A DNA stretch of 64,000 bases, from positions 55,243-119,242 of the forward strand of contig NZ_JACJSG010000026.1 in NCBI RefSeq assembly GCF_014697625.1, in the 5' to 3' direction. The position numbers were made by a program, and so were the translations under genes. Positions 8,430-16,579 of this stretch are shown here, piece after piece (within the stretch, counting starts at the first letter, position 1; each line of letters begins with the position of its first letter). The notes below the pieces were generated by a model that worked only from the letters and a program-made list of their open reading frames with translations, had not been told where the DNA came from and ran no database searches. Source of the stretch: Anabaena azotica FACHB-119. GTDB taxonomy: Bacteria; Cyanobacteriota; Cyanobacteriia; Cyanobacteriales; Nostocaceae.

Positions 8430-9329
8430 TTTATCAGGTGCAAATCTTCTCCCACCAAAATAGTCATCTTCTAAAATTGACATTAAATAATGACCGTAGC
8501 TACTCTTAGCCATCGGCGCAATTAATTGTTGTAACTGTGCTGCGTCAATATAACCGTAATTATAAGCGATTTCTTCAATACAAGCTATTTTTAATCCCTG
8601 TCTTTCCTCTAAAGTTTGGATAAAATTACTTGCTTGATGTAGAGATTCATGAGTACCAGCATCTAGCCAAGCGTATCCTCTACCTAAAATCTCTACTTGC
8701 AATTGACCTTGTTGTAAATAAGCTAAATTCACATCCGTAATTTCCAACTCATTCCGTGCAGATGGTTGGAGACGAGAGGCAATTTCTACCACCTGAGAAT
8801 CATAAAAATAAATCCCCGGAATCACATATTTAGATTTAGGAAACTGAGGCTTTTCTGCTATACTAATTACCTGATGATTGACATCAAATTCTATTACTCC
8901 ATAGGGTCTAGGGTCTTTTACCTGATAGGCAAATACTAAACCACCTTTATCTAACCTTGCAGAACGCATTAATACTTCTATTAAGCCATTGCCATAAAAA
9001 ATATTATCACCCAAAATTAAACATACAGGCTCATTACCAATAAACTCCTTACCTAAAATAAAAGCTTGCGCCACACCTTCTGGTTGTGGTTGTGCAATAT
9101 AGCTAAACTTTAAACCCCACTGACTACCATCTTCTAAAAGTTGTTCTAATAAAGGTAAATCATGAGGAGTAGAAATGATGAGAATTTTTCTAATTCCAGC
9201 TAACATTAATACAGACAAGGGATAGTAAATCATCGGCTTGTCATAAATTGGCATTAGTTGTTTACCAACAACATTTGTGATGGGATAAAGACGTGTGCCA
9301 GCACCACCTGCTAAAATAATCCCTTTCAT
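8397..9329 (-). CDS. rfbA: Glucose-1-phosphate thymidylyltransferase
   Basis: This 310-residue cytosolic nucleotidyltransferase makes dTDP-glucose, the first step to dTDP-L-rhamnose for surface polysaccharides. The nucleotide-binding loop GIILAGGAGTRLYPIT is followed by KQLMPIYDKPMIYYPLS, then LGDNIFYGNG, EKPQFPKSKYVIPGIYFYD and WLDAGTHESL, all in the normal order. Length is slightly above the usual 290-300. No rfbB, rfbC or rfbD lies beside it. It overlaps pgsA tail to tail by 33 bp, so the two transcripts must be antisense to each other at their ends. Confidence 0.95.
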   Translation of the reverse strand: MKGIILAGGAGTRLYPITNVVGKQLMPIYDKPMIYYPLSVLMLAGIRKILIISTPHDLPLLEQLLEDGSQWGLKFSYIAQPQPEGVAQAFILGKEFIGNEPVCLILGDNIFYGNGLIEVLMRSARLDKGGLVFAYQVKDPRPYGVIEFDVNHQVISIAEKPQFPKSKYVIPGIYFYDSQVVEIASRLQPSARNELEITDVNLAYLQQGQLQVEILGRGYAWLDAGTHESLHQASNFIQTLEERQGLKIACIEEIAYNYGYIDAAQLQQLIAPMAKSSYGHYLMSILEDDYFGGRRFAPDKLFHSGDFLRP

Positions 9330-9500
9330 TTTTCTATTTTTAGAATGTTATCCTAATTTGCACAGGCGATAAAGGACTCATACTTGATTTTTGAAATATA
9401 CGTAGGCCGATGCACTGCCCACCAAAGCCATGATATGGTGGACAATACCCACCCTACAAATACTTATTCATCTGCGTAACCTGCCTTAAGACTGCGCCAA

Positions 9501-9576
9501 CATCTGCGTTCATCTGCGTTCATCTGCGTTCAATTTTCCCCAAACCTATTGCCACATTTTAACCTTGCCAAGCCAC
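9501..9576. mobile_element. Partial MITE-like element (right part only)
   Basis: It carries CATCTGCGTT decamers and the right terminus ATTGCCACATTTTAACCTTG followed by CCAAGCCAC, matching the right end of the full copy next to it. No left terminus was found upstream, so it is truncated or was formed by a tandem event. It shares the TA at 9577-9578 with the next copy. Confidence 0.55.
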
Positions 9577-9578
9577 TA

Positions 9579-9693
9579 CTGGCGTGACCAAACTAAAATA
9601 GTGCATTATTTAAAAATCTCTCATCTTGTTCATCTGCGTTCATCTGCGTTCAATTTTCCCCAAACCTATTGCCACATTTTAGCCTTGCCACGC
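9579..9693. mobile_element. MITE-like element, copy at 9.6 kb
   Basis: This 115-bp element is flanked by TA on both sides (9577-9578 and 9694-9695). The left terminus CTGGCGTGACCAAACTAAAA and the inverted right terminus GCGTGGCAAGGCTAAAATGT are imperfect inverted repeats of about 27 bp. The interior holds CATCTGCGTT decamers. It codes for nothing. The same termini bound the element that splits ogt at 54502 and the copy at 40199. TA duplication suggests mobilisation by an IS630/Tc1-type transposase. Confidence 0.65.
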
Positions 9694-9826
9694 TACTACA
9701 ACTAAATCAAACGATGACTTTTGTAGGGTAAGCATACCTGTTCTAGAAAAACAAAGGACGGGCAAGATGCCCATCCCATAAAACTAACAAAATTATCCGG
9801 CAAATATACAGATGGGAATCCTATCA

Positions 9827-11614
9827 TCAAGAACAAGACTGCTGCCAAGTCTGCTTCTTCTCAACAGTTTGCTGTTGACCTGGTGGTACAGTCCGCTCAC
9901 TCATAAAATAAATATCAAAGCTTTTCAGCCTTTTCCCATCAGTATGTTGAGCATTCCAAGTGCGGCAAACATATTGAGCGTAGAATGGATAAAGCTTTTT
10001 ACCGATCGCCCGATTCAAGTTGATAAAATAAGTACGCCATTGCATATTCTTGTAAATGGCACTGCGTAAACCCAAGTCTGGTTTATCCCAATTTACCGGA
10101 CTTCCGCCTCGGAAAATATCAGCTTCCGCCCCATCTTGCAGACGACCGGGAATTACATACCAGCCATCGTCTCTAGGTGGTGCAGGTGCAAAAATACTCC
10201 AAGACTGGTCTAGGCGTGTAGCGCGTCCAATGAATTGTGTACTTTGCCAAGCCTTACGTCTGAAAGCATCGGGGGAGTAACTGCTGATATTCCATACGAA
10301 AGTATACAACAGCAATACCAGCGCCAGAATATTTAATAACCTGGATGAGCGAATTTGTATTGGTCTGAATTTAAAGGGTTTGGTGAAATTACCAGCAATC
10401 CTACGGTTAGAGGCAATTGTCTCATAAAACTTTGTCCCCACTGCCATAACTGGCTTCCAAGTAAGTAGAGGAACAAGAAAGCGAAATACGGGTGAGAGAC
10501 TGACTATATAAGCAATTCCCGCAAATTTAAAATGTCGATTTCCCCGCCAGTCTTCCACTACCCAGGAATTGTAGGTTTGCATATCGGTATGGATATCTGG
10601 GTACTCTTGCGCCATGAGTAAAGGCGTTCCTGGCAAAATCAAGATTGTGCGTAACAGATGCACTACTTTTTTACAAAAACCACAGTCAGCATCGAAGTAA
10701 ATTGTCAAGCCTTGACGTTCTGCTGTTTCTAAGCGCTTTTGTAACCCATTCCAAAAGGAACTGGGGAGGAAGGCTAACCAACTAAAGATGCTTAAGAAGG
10801 GGAAAATACCCAAGTTCAACGTTAAACCAAATCCCGCGTGTAGCAAGATGAATGTAATCACAGCGCACATACGGAAGAAGCTGTTACGGAAGGGGATGAA
10901 CAGCAGCAAAGGCCCTACCCATTCCCACACCAGGGTAACGTAGGTAAACAGAGTTAAAAGCGGCGGGAAGTTGAGGAGGAAATGACCAAACGGTGTAACG
11001 TACTGGTCAAAACTGAGAGAATAGTAAACAGCACTGCCATCAACCCACACCGGACTTTTGGTTTTGAAGGCGGCGGAGAAGATATAGATAAAGCACTGCT
11101 GACAAATTAAGGCAAAGGTCGCCCCAGAAACAACTCTTTCGGGTAACTTGCGAGTGGCAGTATTCAGGGCGCTTTCGATGGAGTAGCTAGCACCCAGAGG
11201 TAGAAACATTGCCCAAAACATCAGCGCCCGCAACACATCATCGGCGGCGAAAATTAAGGCGGGATTTCGGTTATGCAGGGAGATAAGTAACACCCAAGAG
11301 GCAATGGTAGCTATGCGGGTGCGATATCCCACAAGCATCAGTATTGCCATGATAGCAGCCAGCCCAAACAACAGCACCTGAAAGGAGGGTTCCCCACTCA
11401 AGGCGTGTAGTGACCAATGCCAAGGTTTGCTGATGTCTTGTAGTAAGGTGCGGGGCATAACGCCTGCATCGGTGTAATGGGCGATGTAGTCACCGAAGCG
11501 AATACCTAAATCAGTTAATAGAATTAAGGCTATACCGATGCGAAAAGCTGCTAGCGATCGCAAATCCAGCCCAAATACATCATCCAGCGTTTTTGTCAAT
11601 AGTTTCTTAACCAT
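9827..11614 (-). CDS. HTTM-domain membrane protein fused to a DCC thioredoxin-like domain
   Basis: This 595-residue protein has an N-terminal multi-pass part (roughly residues 20-290: LAAFRIGIALILLTDLGIRF, HNRNPALIFAADDVLRALMFW, DGSAVYYSL) that fits the HTTM family, relatives of vitamin-K-dependent gamma-carboxylase. It is followed near residue 300 by IYFDADCGFCKKVVHLL, the DxDCxFC motif of DCC (DUF393) thiol-disulfide oxidoreductases. A further membrane helix (LLNILALVLLLYTFVW) and a soluble tail end the chain. It closes the leftward fatty-acyl cluster, separated from the SGNH gene by a 198-bp repeat tract. A redox or lipid-linked membrane role is inferred; the substrate is unknown. Confidence 0.82.
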   Translation of the reverse strand: MVKKLLTKTLDDVFGLDLRSLAAFRIGIALILLTDLGIRFGDYIAHYTDAGVMPRTLLQDISKPWHWSLHALSGEPSFQVLLFGLAAIMAILMLVGYRTRIATIASWVLLISLHNRNPALIFAADDVLRALMFWAMFLPLGASYSIESALNTATRKLPERVVSGATFALICQQCFIYIFSAAFKTKSPVWVDGSAVYYSLSFDQYVTPFGHFLLNFPPLLTLFTYVTLVWEWVGPLLLFIPFRNSFFRMCAVITFILLHAGFGLTLNLGIFPFLSIFSWLAFLPSSFWNGLQKRLETAERQGLTIYFDADCGFCKKVVHLLRTILILPGTPLLMAQEYPDIHTDMQTYNSWVVEDWRGNRHFKFAGIAYIVSLSPVFRFLVPLLTWKPVMAVGTKFYETIASNRRIAGNFTKPFKFRPIQIRSSRLLNILALVLLLYTFVWNISSYSPDAFRRKAWQSTQFIGRATRLDQSWSIFAPAPPRDDGWYVIPGRLQDGAEADIFRGGSPVNWDKPDLGLRSAIYKNMQWRTYFINLNRAIGKKLYPFYAQYVCRTWNAQHTDGKRLKSFDIYFMSERTVPPGQQQTVEKKQTWQQSCS

Positions 11615-11812
11615 ATTTAAAAGAGGGGAAAGGGGAAAGGGGAAGGGGGAAAGGGTAAGGGGGAAGGGGAAAAGGGAAAGGGGAAAGGGGAAAGGGGAAA
11701 GGGTAAGTAATTATTTCCTCCTCTGCTCCTCTGCTCCTCTGCTCCTCTGCTCCTCTGCTCCCCTGCTCCTCTGCTCCTCTGCTCCTCTGCTCCCTCATCC
11801 CCTAACCTGTGG
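11615..11812. repeat. Low-complexity tract: GGGGAAAGG array and CTCCTCTG octamer array
   Basis: Positions 11622-11704 are tandem GGGGAAA-type purine units. Positions 11716-11795 are about ten copies of the octamer CTCCTCTG with one C variant. The tract lies inside the leftward cluster, between the SGNH and HTTM genes. Short open frames on both strands here are translations of repeats and not genes. Confidence 0.9.
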
Positions 11813-12769
11813 CTAATTACGAACAATATTCAAAGCTTTGAGTTGTTCTACTAACTCGGTGGTACGGGTGCGGCGACCTGATGAGTTGAGATGATAGTGT
11901 GTGTCGGCAAATAGACTAGAGTCAGTTTTTACATTCAAACTCTGTTTGTCGTAAAGTACAGGGGCAATTTCCCCTAGCTTTTCAGCAGTTTTACTGATAT
12001 TACCAAGGGTTTGCTTATCTGTACTGCCATAAATCCAAGAAAGTCCCAAAACTAAGGTTGCGCCTTTGGCTTCTACTTCTTTTTTAAACTGGCGAATACG
12101 TTGTAAGGCGTGGGGAGAAACTGGTTCTTTAATTTGCAGTTCCCACCAATCTGATTTGAGGCGCTGTTTGAGTACGGTAGGGTCTCCGTTAGCGGTGATG
12201 GGGTCGGAATAATAGCCAGTGAAGCGCCCCTTTTCTACTAAATCTACAGATGACTTGGTAACGCCTTTCAAGGTGGGAATGCCCAACAACATGATATCTT
12301 GGGCTAGTTGTTTGGCGGGAACTCCCCCCAGTCCGGGTTTACCAATGGCGACACCAAATTGACCGGAGCGATCGCCAAATCCATCTTTTTGTTGTAAAAT
12401 TAAATACTCTGGAATTAAAACAACAATATCGCCTTTCTTAATCGCATCGCTAACGCTGGGTAGGATGACATTTAAGCCCACTGGCCCATCGGTTGCCATA
12501 TTTAGGGTGGGGATGCCTAATTGTTGCTGCATCAATCCTGCATCCACTGTGTAATGCGCCCCAGAACCACCGACAATTAAGATGCGTTGGGGCGCTGTAA
12601 CTTCACTGGCGATCGCCATTTTCTGTTCATACATTATCCTTAGCCAACTGAGTTCGCCCCCATACCGGGCATTATATATATATCCCACACCCCAAGCTAA
12701 AGCGGCGATCGCCAACCAACTGTTAAGCTGTAAAAATTTTTTCATAGCACCAGATAGCTTAGAACTCAA
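11813..12769 (-). CDS. Membrane-anchored SGNH/AlgJ-DltD-like protein
   Basis: The protein has 318 residues. One N-terminal membrane anchor (about residues 13-32, NSWLAIAALAWGVGYIY) leads to an extracytoplasmic domain. RILIVGGSGAHYTVD near residue 62 fits block I of SGNH hydrolases (Ser in GGSGAHY), and SLFADTHYHLNSSGRR near residue 285 fits the D-x-x-H block V. Such proteins pair with MBOAT acyltransferases (AlgI-AlgJ, DltB-DltD) and help pass the acyl group to its extracellular acceptor. The start overlaps the MBOAT stop by 11 bp, which argues for translational coupling and a shared job. Confidence 0.75.
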   Translation of the reverse strand: MSSKLSGAMKKFLQLNSWLAIAALAWGVGYIYNARYGGELSWLRIMYEQKMAIASEVTAPQRILIVGGSGAHYTVDAGLMQQQLGIPTLNMATDGPVGLNVILPSVSDAIKKGDIVVLIPEYLILQQKDGFGDRSGQFGVAIGKPGLGGVPAKQLAQDIMLLGIPTLKGVTKSSVDLVEKGRFTGYYSDPITANGDPTVLKQRLKSDWWELQIKEPVSPHALQRIRQFKKEVEAKGATLVLGLSWIYGSTDKQTLGNISKTAEKLGEIAPVLYDKQSLNVKTDSSLFADTHYHLNSSGRRTRTTELVEQLKALNIVRN

Positions 12770-14222
12770 AATAAATAAAGGGCGATGGTGTATTCGCAGC
12801 TAGTAACACGGTTAAAGCCAACAACCCCCGCGAAACCCAAGGAGACAGTAACAAGTCATATTCACATTCCCTTTGTTGCCAAACTCCAATGTGTTCCATC
12901 AGCAATACAGCCGTGGCTAATACTAGAGTAAATCCCAGGGCGATCGCTTCGTTACCACTAAAGAAGCTCATAGCTTCGCCCAGGTTGCTCAGGGAATATG
13001 CCCAAGGATTAAGTATTGTTTGCAACTTCTCTAATAAACGTGGGGTCTTAGTTTCCATAAAGAACAGACATCCCAGGATCACCGAACCAAAGGTTAATGC
13101 CCAGGATATAAACTGGGGCATCAGCAAACGTTGCTGTCCAATAAATTTGTAAAAAGGTCGTCCCGCGTAACGTATAATCAGTAACAGCAGTCCGTGGTAA
13201 GCTCCCCAGAAAACAAAGTTCCAGGCTGCTCCATGCCAAAATCCTGAAAGAGTGAATGTAATAAATAGATAAAATGGGGCTAAGTTTTTATTCTTACCCA
13301 TCAAAGGCAAGAAGACATAATCCCGAAACCAAGTGCTAAGAGTAACGTGCCATCTCCGCCAAAACTCGTTAATGCTTTGGGATGTATAAGGAGCCAAAAA
13401 GTTAATAGTTAAATTAACACCTACAAATTTTGCTAAACCCAGAGCAATAAAACTGTATCCACCAAAATCAAAGTAAATTTGTAATGTAAATAAAAATGCA
13501 AAAAACCAAACCAACCAGGGGTTTTGGGCTTGGTCTAATTTGATATAAGGGGAAATATTATCTGCTAGGACAAACTTCATAAATAGCCCTAGAGACAGCC
13601 AACGAAAACCAGTTTCAAAGTTCTCGTAAGTTAATTTAAAGCGGAATGATTCTATTTGGGGAAATAAATCTGCCCGGCGTTCGATGGGGCCTGCAACTAC
13701 TTGCGGGAAAAAGGAAACGAAGTTAACGTAATCTAATGCTCCAATGGCGCGTTTTTTGCGACTGGTGTAGGAATCAACAACAAATGCTACCATTTGGAAG
13801 GTGTAAAAAGATAAACCTGGAGGAATTGAACCCATCCCCGGAATACTTTTTCCTTGCCAGTTGGCGGCTAAACCCGGTACTAATAAACCTAAAACATCCT
13901 CTACAAAGAAATTTAGATACTTGAAATAGGCGAGGATCGCAATATCAATAATAACTACAGTTGTGGCGATCGCTTTAGCTTTCCATCCTTCTTGACGCAA
14001 CATCAACCACACCATCACGTAGTTGAAGATAATTTCGCAGATAAAGATGACAAAGCTAGAACGAGAAGCGTTGACAAATAACAGCAAAGACATTGCCGCT
14101 ATGCCGACAGTATCAAAGGAATTTCTCCACAGATTCAACGACTTAGCAACATAACGAACTGTAAAATAAGGAATGCTAAATAGTAGCAGTACCCACCAGA
14201 AGGAAAACTCGGAAAAGTTCAA
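12759..14222 (-). CDS. MBOAT family O-acyltransferase (AlgI/DltB-like)
   Basis: The 487-residue polytopic membrane protein has many hydrophobic helices from residue 7 on. The MBOAT core is clear: SFFPQVVAGPIERRADLFPQ, NEFWRRWHVTLSTWFRDYVF and LSGFWHGAAWNFVFWGAYHG. The His of SGFWHG is the expected catalytic residue, with a second His in AYHG. The family moves acyl groups from a cytosolic thioester donor to an acceptor at or across the membrane. Here the likely donor is the acyl carrier protein encoded just upstream. It overlaps the SGNH gene by 11 bp. The acceptor (polysaccharide, peptidoglycan or lipid) cannot be told from sequence. Confidence 0.92.
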   Translation of the reverse strand: MNFSEFSFWWVLLLFSIPYFTVRYVAKSLNLWRNSFDTVGIAAMSLLLFVNASRSSFVIFICEIIFNYVMVWLMLRQEGWKAKAIATTVVIIDIAILAYFKYLNFFVEDVLGLLVPGLAANWQGKSIPGMGSIPPGLSFYTFQMVAFVVDSYTSRKKRAIGALDYVNFVSFFPQVVAGPIERRADLFPQIESFRFKLTYENFETGFRWLSLGLFMKFVLADNISPYIKLDQAQNPWLVWFFAFLFTLQIYFDFGGYSFIALGLAKFVGVNLTINFLAPYTSQSINEFWRRWHVTLSTWFRDYVFLPLMGKNKNLAPFYLFITFTLSGFWHGAAWNFVFWGAYHGLLLLIIRYAGRPFYKFIGQQRLLMPQFISWALTFGSVILGCLFFMETKTPRLLEKLQTILNPWAYSLSNLGEAMSFFSGNEAIALGFTLVLATAVLLMEHIGVWQQRECEYDLLLSPWVSRGLLALTVLLAANTPSPFIYFEF

Positions 14223-14298
14223 TTATCCACCCTCATGATAATTAATAATGGCTAATTCGTAATTCGTAATTACAGGCTGAATTACAAATTACCCTTAC

Positions 14299-14345
14299 AG
14301 GTTTGGCAGTTCCTCCTTGGGGAAACACCAAGACCGAACTGCCTC
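14299..14345. repeat. Hairpin between the carrier protein and MBOAT genes
   Basis: GGCAGTTC (14305-14312) pairs with GAACTGCC (14336-14343), and inner CTTGG pairs with CCAAG (14316-14320 with 14328-14332). It lies in the 169-bp gap between the acyl carrier and MBOAT genes, flanked by AATTACGAATT-type short repeats. It could stabilise or attenuate the operon mRNA, or be a dispersed palindromic repeat. Confidence 0.6.
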
Positions 14346-14391
14346 ACGAATTACGTAGATTTTAGTCTTACCGCAGGGTATTACAAATTAC

Positions 14392-14781
14392 CTAGCTGCC
14401 ACTAATTTTGTTCCACAGACCGCCCCAAGCTTTTTCTTTGGGGGCTGCTTGGGCTTTTTCGGTAACGGCTACTGGTTGGGTAGTCTCTGTTTGGGCAGGT
14501 GTAACACCAACTTCATTCACCAGATAGTTAGCGGCTTTTTCGATGGTGGGGTAGTCCCAAAGTAAGGTGGAGGGCAATTCCGCATCGAGCCAGTCTTCCA
14601 ATTCACCGACAATAGTAACTGAATCAATGGAGTCTAGTCCGTAGCGGGTCAAGGGTTCAGTGACTTTGATAGTTTGGGCATTGATTCCTAATTGTTTAGC
14701 AATCTGATTAACTAACCACCCTTGGATAGTATCAACGGCGTTATTGGTACTAGGCTTGGAGTTGGAGTCTTTGAGTTGCAT
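14392..14781 (-). CDS. Acyl carrier protein (phosphopantetheine carrier) with C-terminal tail
   Basis: The 129-residue protein holds one carrier domain (about residues 18-95). The 4'-phosphopantetheine attachment site is Ser51 in RYGLDSIDSVTI, the classic GxDS motif. The tail (about residues 95-129) is rich in Ala, Gln and Lys and ends in WGGLWNKISGS, a possible amphipathic or membrane-touching segment. The gene overlaps the acyl-CoA dehydrogenase gene by 32 bp, so the proteins are probably made together. It likely receives the fatty acid from the AMP ligase and presents it to the dehydrogenase and then the MBOAT enzyme. Confidence 0.93.
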   Translation of the reverse strand: MQLKDSNSKPSTNNAVDTIQGWLVNQIAKQLGINAQTIKVTEPLTRYGLDSIDSVTIVGELEDWLDAELPSTLLWDYPTIEKAANYLVNEVGVTPAQTETTQPVAVTEKAQAAPKEKAWGGLWNKISGS

Positions 14782-16579
14782 CGGTTGTAGTCTCTTCTTG
14801 CTGAGATTGTGCTAATTGGAAAGGAACGATAGAAAACATCCGATTGTTGTTGTACAACCGGACTAACTCTTGGGCAACTGCCCCGTCGTCGAGCCGCGCT
14901 GGCAATGCTTTGGCAGGGCGGAAGGTGAGCAGCAGTTTGCGGAGGCTAACAGCCAACCACTCACCACTAGCAAAGAAGTCTCCTAAATGATGGCGGTTGT
15001 ATAGCCACATATATACACAGCTAGCAGCCGCGTGTAGGACGCAGTATTGTTTTGCCATGTCGAAAACTTCCGGTGCTTGCTCATGCCCAAACTGGAAGGT
15101 AGACTCTGTAATCTGATGATCAAGAATCTGCAACTCTTCCTGTACCATCTGGGTCAGTTGGATAATTTGCTGCAACACCTCACTATTGAGGTGGGAGTCT
15201 GTTTGTAAATCAGATAGGGATGTCAGCGCTAGTTCTAGTCCTTGCAGCACATCGTCTCCACCCCGGTTGACTAGTTCCAGTTTCTTCCCATCAAAAGCGG
15301 GTAGGGGCTGGGTTAAATCAAAGGTGGCGAACAGACGTGCCTGTAAGGTTTCTTGGTTGCGTCCCGCGTTTCTGGCGCGGGACTTGGTTAGCTGACGTAG
15401 TTGCAGCAACAGGGCATGGAGGTTAACTACAGTGCTGCCATCAAACATACTGATGATGGCATTATCCCGCAGTACTTTTTGGAAAATGCCCCAATCGTGT
15501 TCTTCACGCATATAGAAGCGTGAACCCAAAACGACGGAGACATTCTGCACGACTGTTTCTAGGGTGGTGGTGACGAAGTATTTCACCACTGCTGACCAGA
15601 CGCTGATTTGCTCTGGCATGGTGTTAAAGCCACGTGCCACACCAATAGTTGCACAGTCACAAATCAGGATATCTAGAAACGCATCTGTGAGAGTGCGCTT
15701 GGGTTGGGGCATATCAAATACAGTTTTACCGTATAGTTGCCTTCCCAAAGCAAATTTGAGGGTAGTTCTTAGGGCGGTATCTGCCGCCCCTTGGGAAAAG
15801 GCGGCACAGAGGGCGCGGGTGATTTGGAAGCCTTTGAGGGCGAGTTCTAGTCCTGCACCTTCTGCGCCTATGCGCATAGATTCGGGGATGAAGCAGTTCT
15901 CAAAGCGGATACCGCTCATATCCGAACCGCGAACGCCGTGGGTGTAAATTTTGGGGAGGTGGGTGTAGTTGGCGGGGTCGATTTTACTCTTTTCCACCAT
16001 GAATAGGGACAGGCTACGCGCACCCCCTGCTTCATCGGTTTTCGCTAAGACGAAGGAAACGCCGGAGATGGTAGCACGGTTAATCGGCCATTTTTCGCCG
16101 TTGAGGATGTAGCCACCAGGGACTTTTGTGGCACGGACATCACTAGCTAGCAAATCGCTACCGTGGGCTTTTTCGGAATAGGCGAGGCACATTGCCCCGT
16201 TGGCATCCTTCATGAAGCTCGCCAAGGTGCGCTTCTGCTCGTCTGTACCTGCCATCCATGTCAGGTATGACCAGAACATGGTGGTAAAGGCGATCGCACT
16301 TGTTTGATCCCGGCGGGAAAGTACCCTCACAAAGGCGATAAACTCATCAAAGGAGGTAAATTCACCACCACAATCTGTAGGAATGTAGTAGTGTTGGAGT
16401 TTCCAGTTGTAGAGCCAGTTGATAATCTCATGGGGAAACTCTTCTTGTTCGTCTAGGTCGATGACCTGTTTGAACGACATCATACTATCTGGTTGACTGG
16501 GGTCGCCCAAGTCCTTTTCTAATGCTTGGGCGATCCAATATTGCTTGAGTGGCTGCATAATTTCCTCCTTAGTGAGCAA
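14750..16579 (-). CDS. Acyl-CoA dehydrogenase-like flavoprotein with long C-terminal extension
   Basis: The 609-residue protein has an acyl-CoA dehydrogenase fold in the first 400 residues: AYSEKAHGSDLLASDVRATK, GYILNGEKWPINRAT, FENCFIPESMRIG, and FDGSTVVNLHALLLQ near residue 385. Ordinary members have about 380 residues, so about 200 extra C-terminal residues are present, as in longer very-long-chain types. It probably introduces a double bond into an acyl chain carried on the neighbouring carrier protein rather than on CoA; this is inferred from gene order. It overlaps the ligase gene by 11 bp and the carrier gene by 32 bp. A catalytic Glu was not pinpointed. Confidence 0.85.
   Translation of the reverse strand: MLTKEEIMQPLKQYWIAQALEKDLGDPSQPDSMMSFKQVIDLDEQEEFPHEIINWLYNWKLQHYYIPTDCGGEFTSFDEFIAFVRVLSRRDQTSAIAFTTMFWSYLTWMAGTDEQKRTLASFMKDANGAMCLAYSEKAHGSDLLASDVRATKVPGGYILNGEKWPINRATISGVSFVLAKTDEAGGARSLSLFMVEKSKIDPANYTHLPKIYTHGVRGSDMSGIRFENCFIPESMRIGAEGAGLELALKGFQITRALCAAFSQGAADTALRTTLKFALGRQLYGKTVFDMPQPKRTLTDAFLDILICDCATIGVARGFNTMPEQISVWSAVVKYFVTTTLETVVQNVSVVLGSRFYMREEHDWGIFQKVLRDNAIISMFDGSTVVNLHALLLQLRQLTKSRARNAGRNQETLQARLFATFDLTQPLPAFDGKKLELVNRGGDDVLQGLELALTSLSDLQTDSHLNSEVLQQIIQLTQMVQEELQILDHQITESTFQFGHEQAPEVFDMAKQYCVLHAAASCVYMWLYNRHHLGDFFASGEWLAVSLRKLLLTFRPAKALPARLDDGAVAQELVRLYNNNRMFSIVPFQLAQSQQEETTTDATQRLQLQA

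Larger units (their letters stand above)
9330..9826. other. Repeat-rich intergenic region upstream of rfbA
   Basis: This holds no gene. It contains a dispersed repeat (GGGTGGGCAATACCCACC-like, 9440-9465; a copy in the other orientation at 676-690), decamers CATCTGCGTT in tandem (from 9501 and from 9631), and one complete plus one partial MITE-like element. The two repeats that begin at 9511 and 9631 are offset by exactly 120 bp. Confidence 0.8.

Noticed and set aside
11538..11826. Several short frames rich in EQRSRGAEEQ or PFPLSPFPFP
   Set aside because: They are translations of the octamer and purine repeat arrays on either strand.
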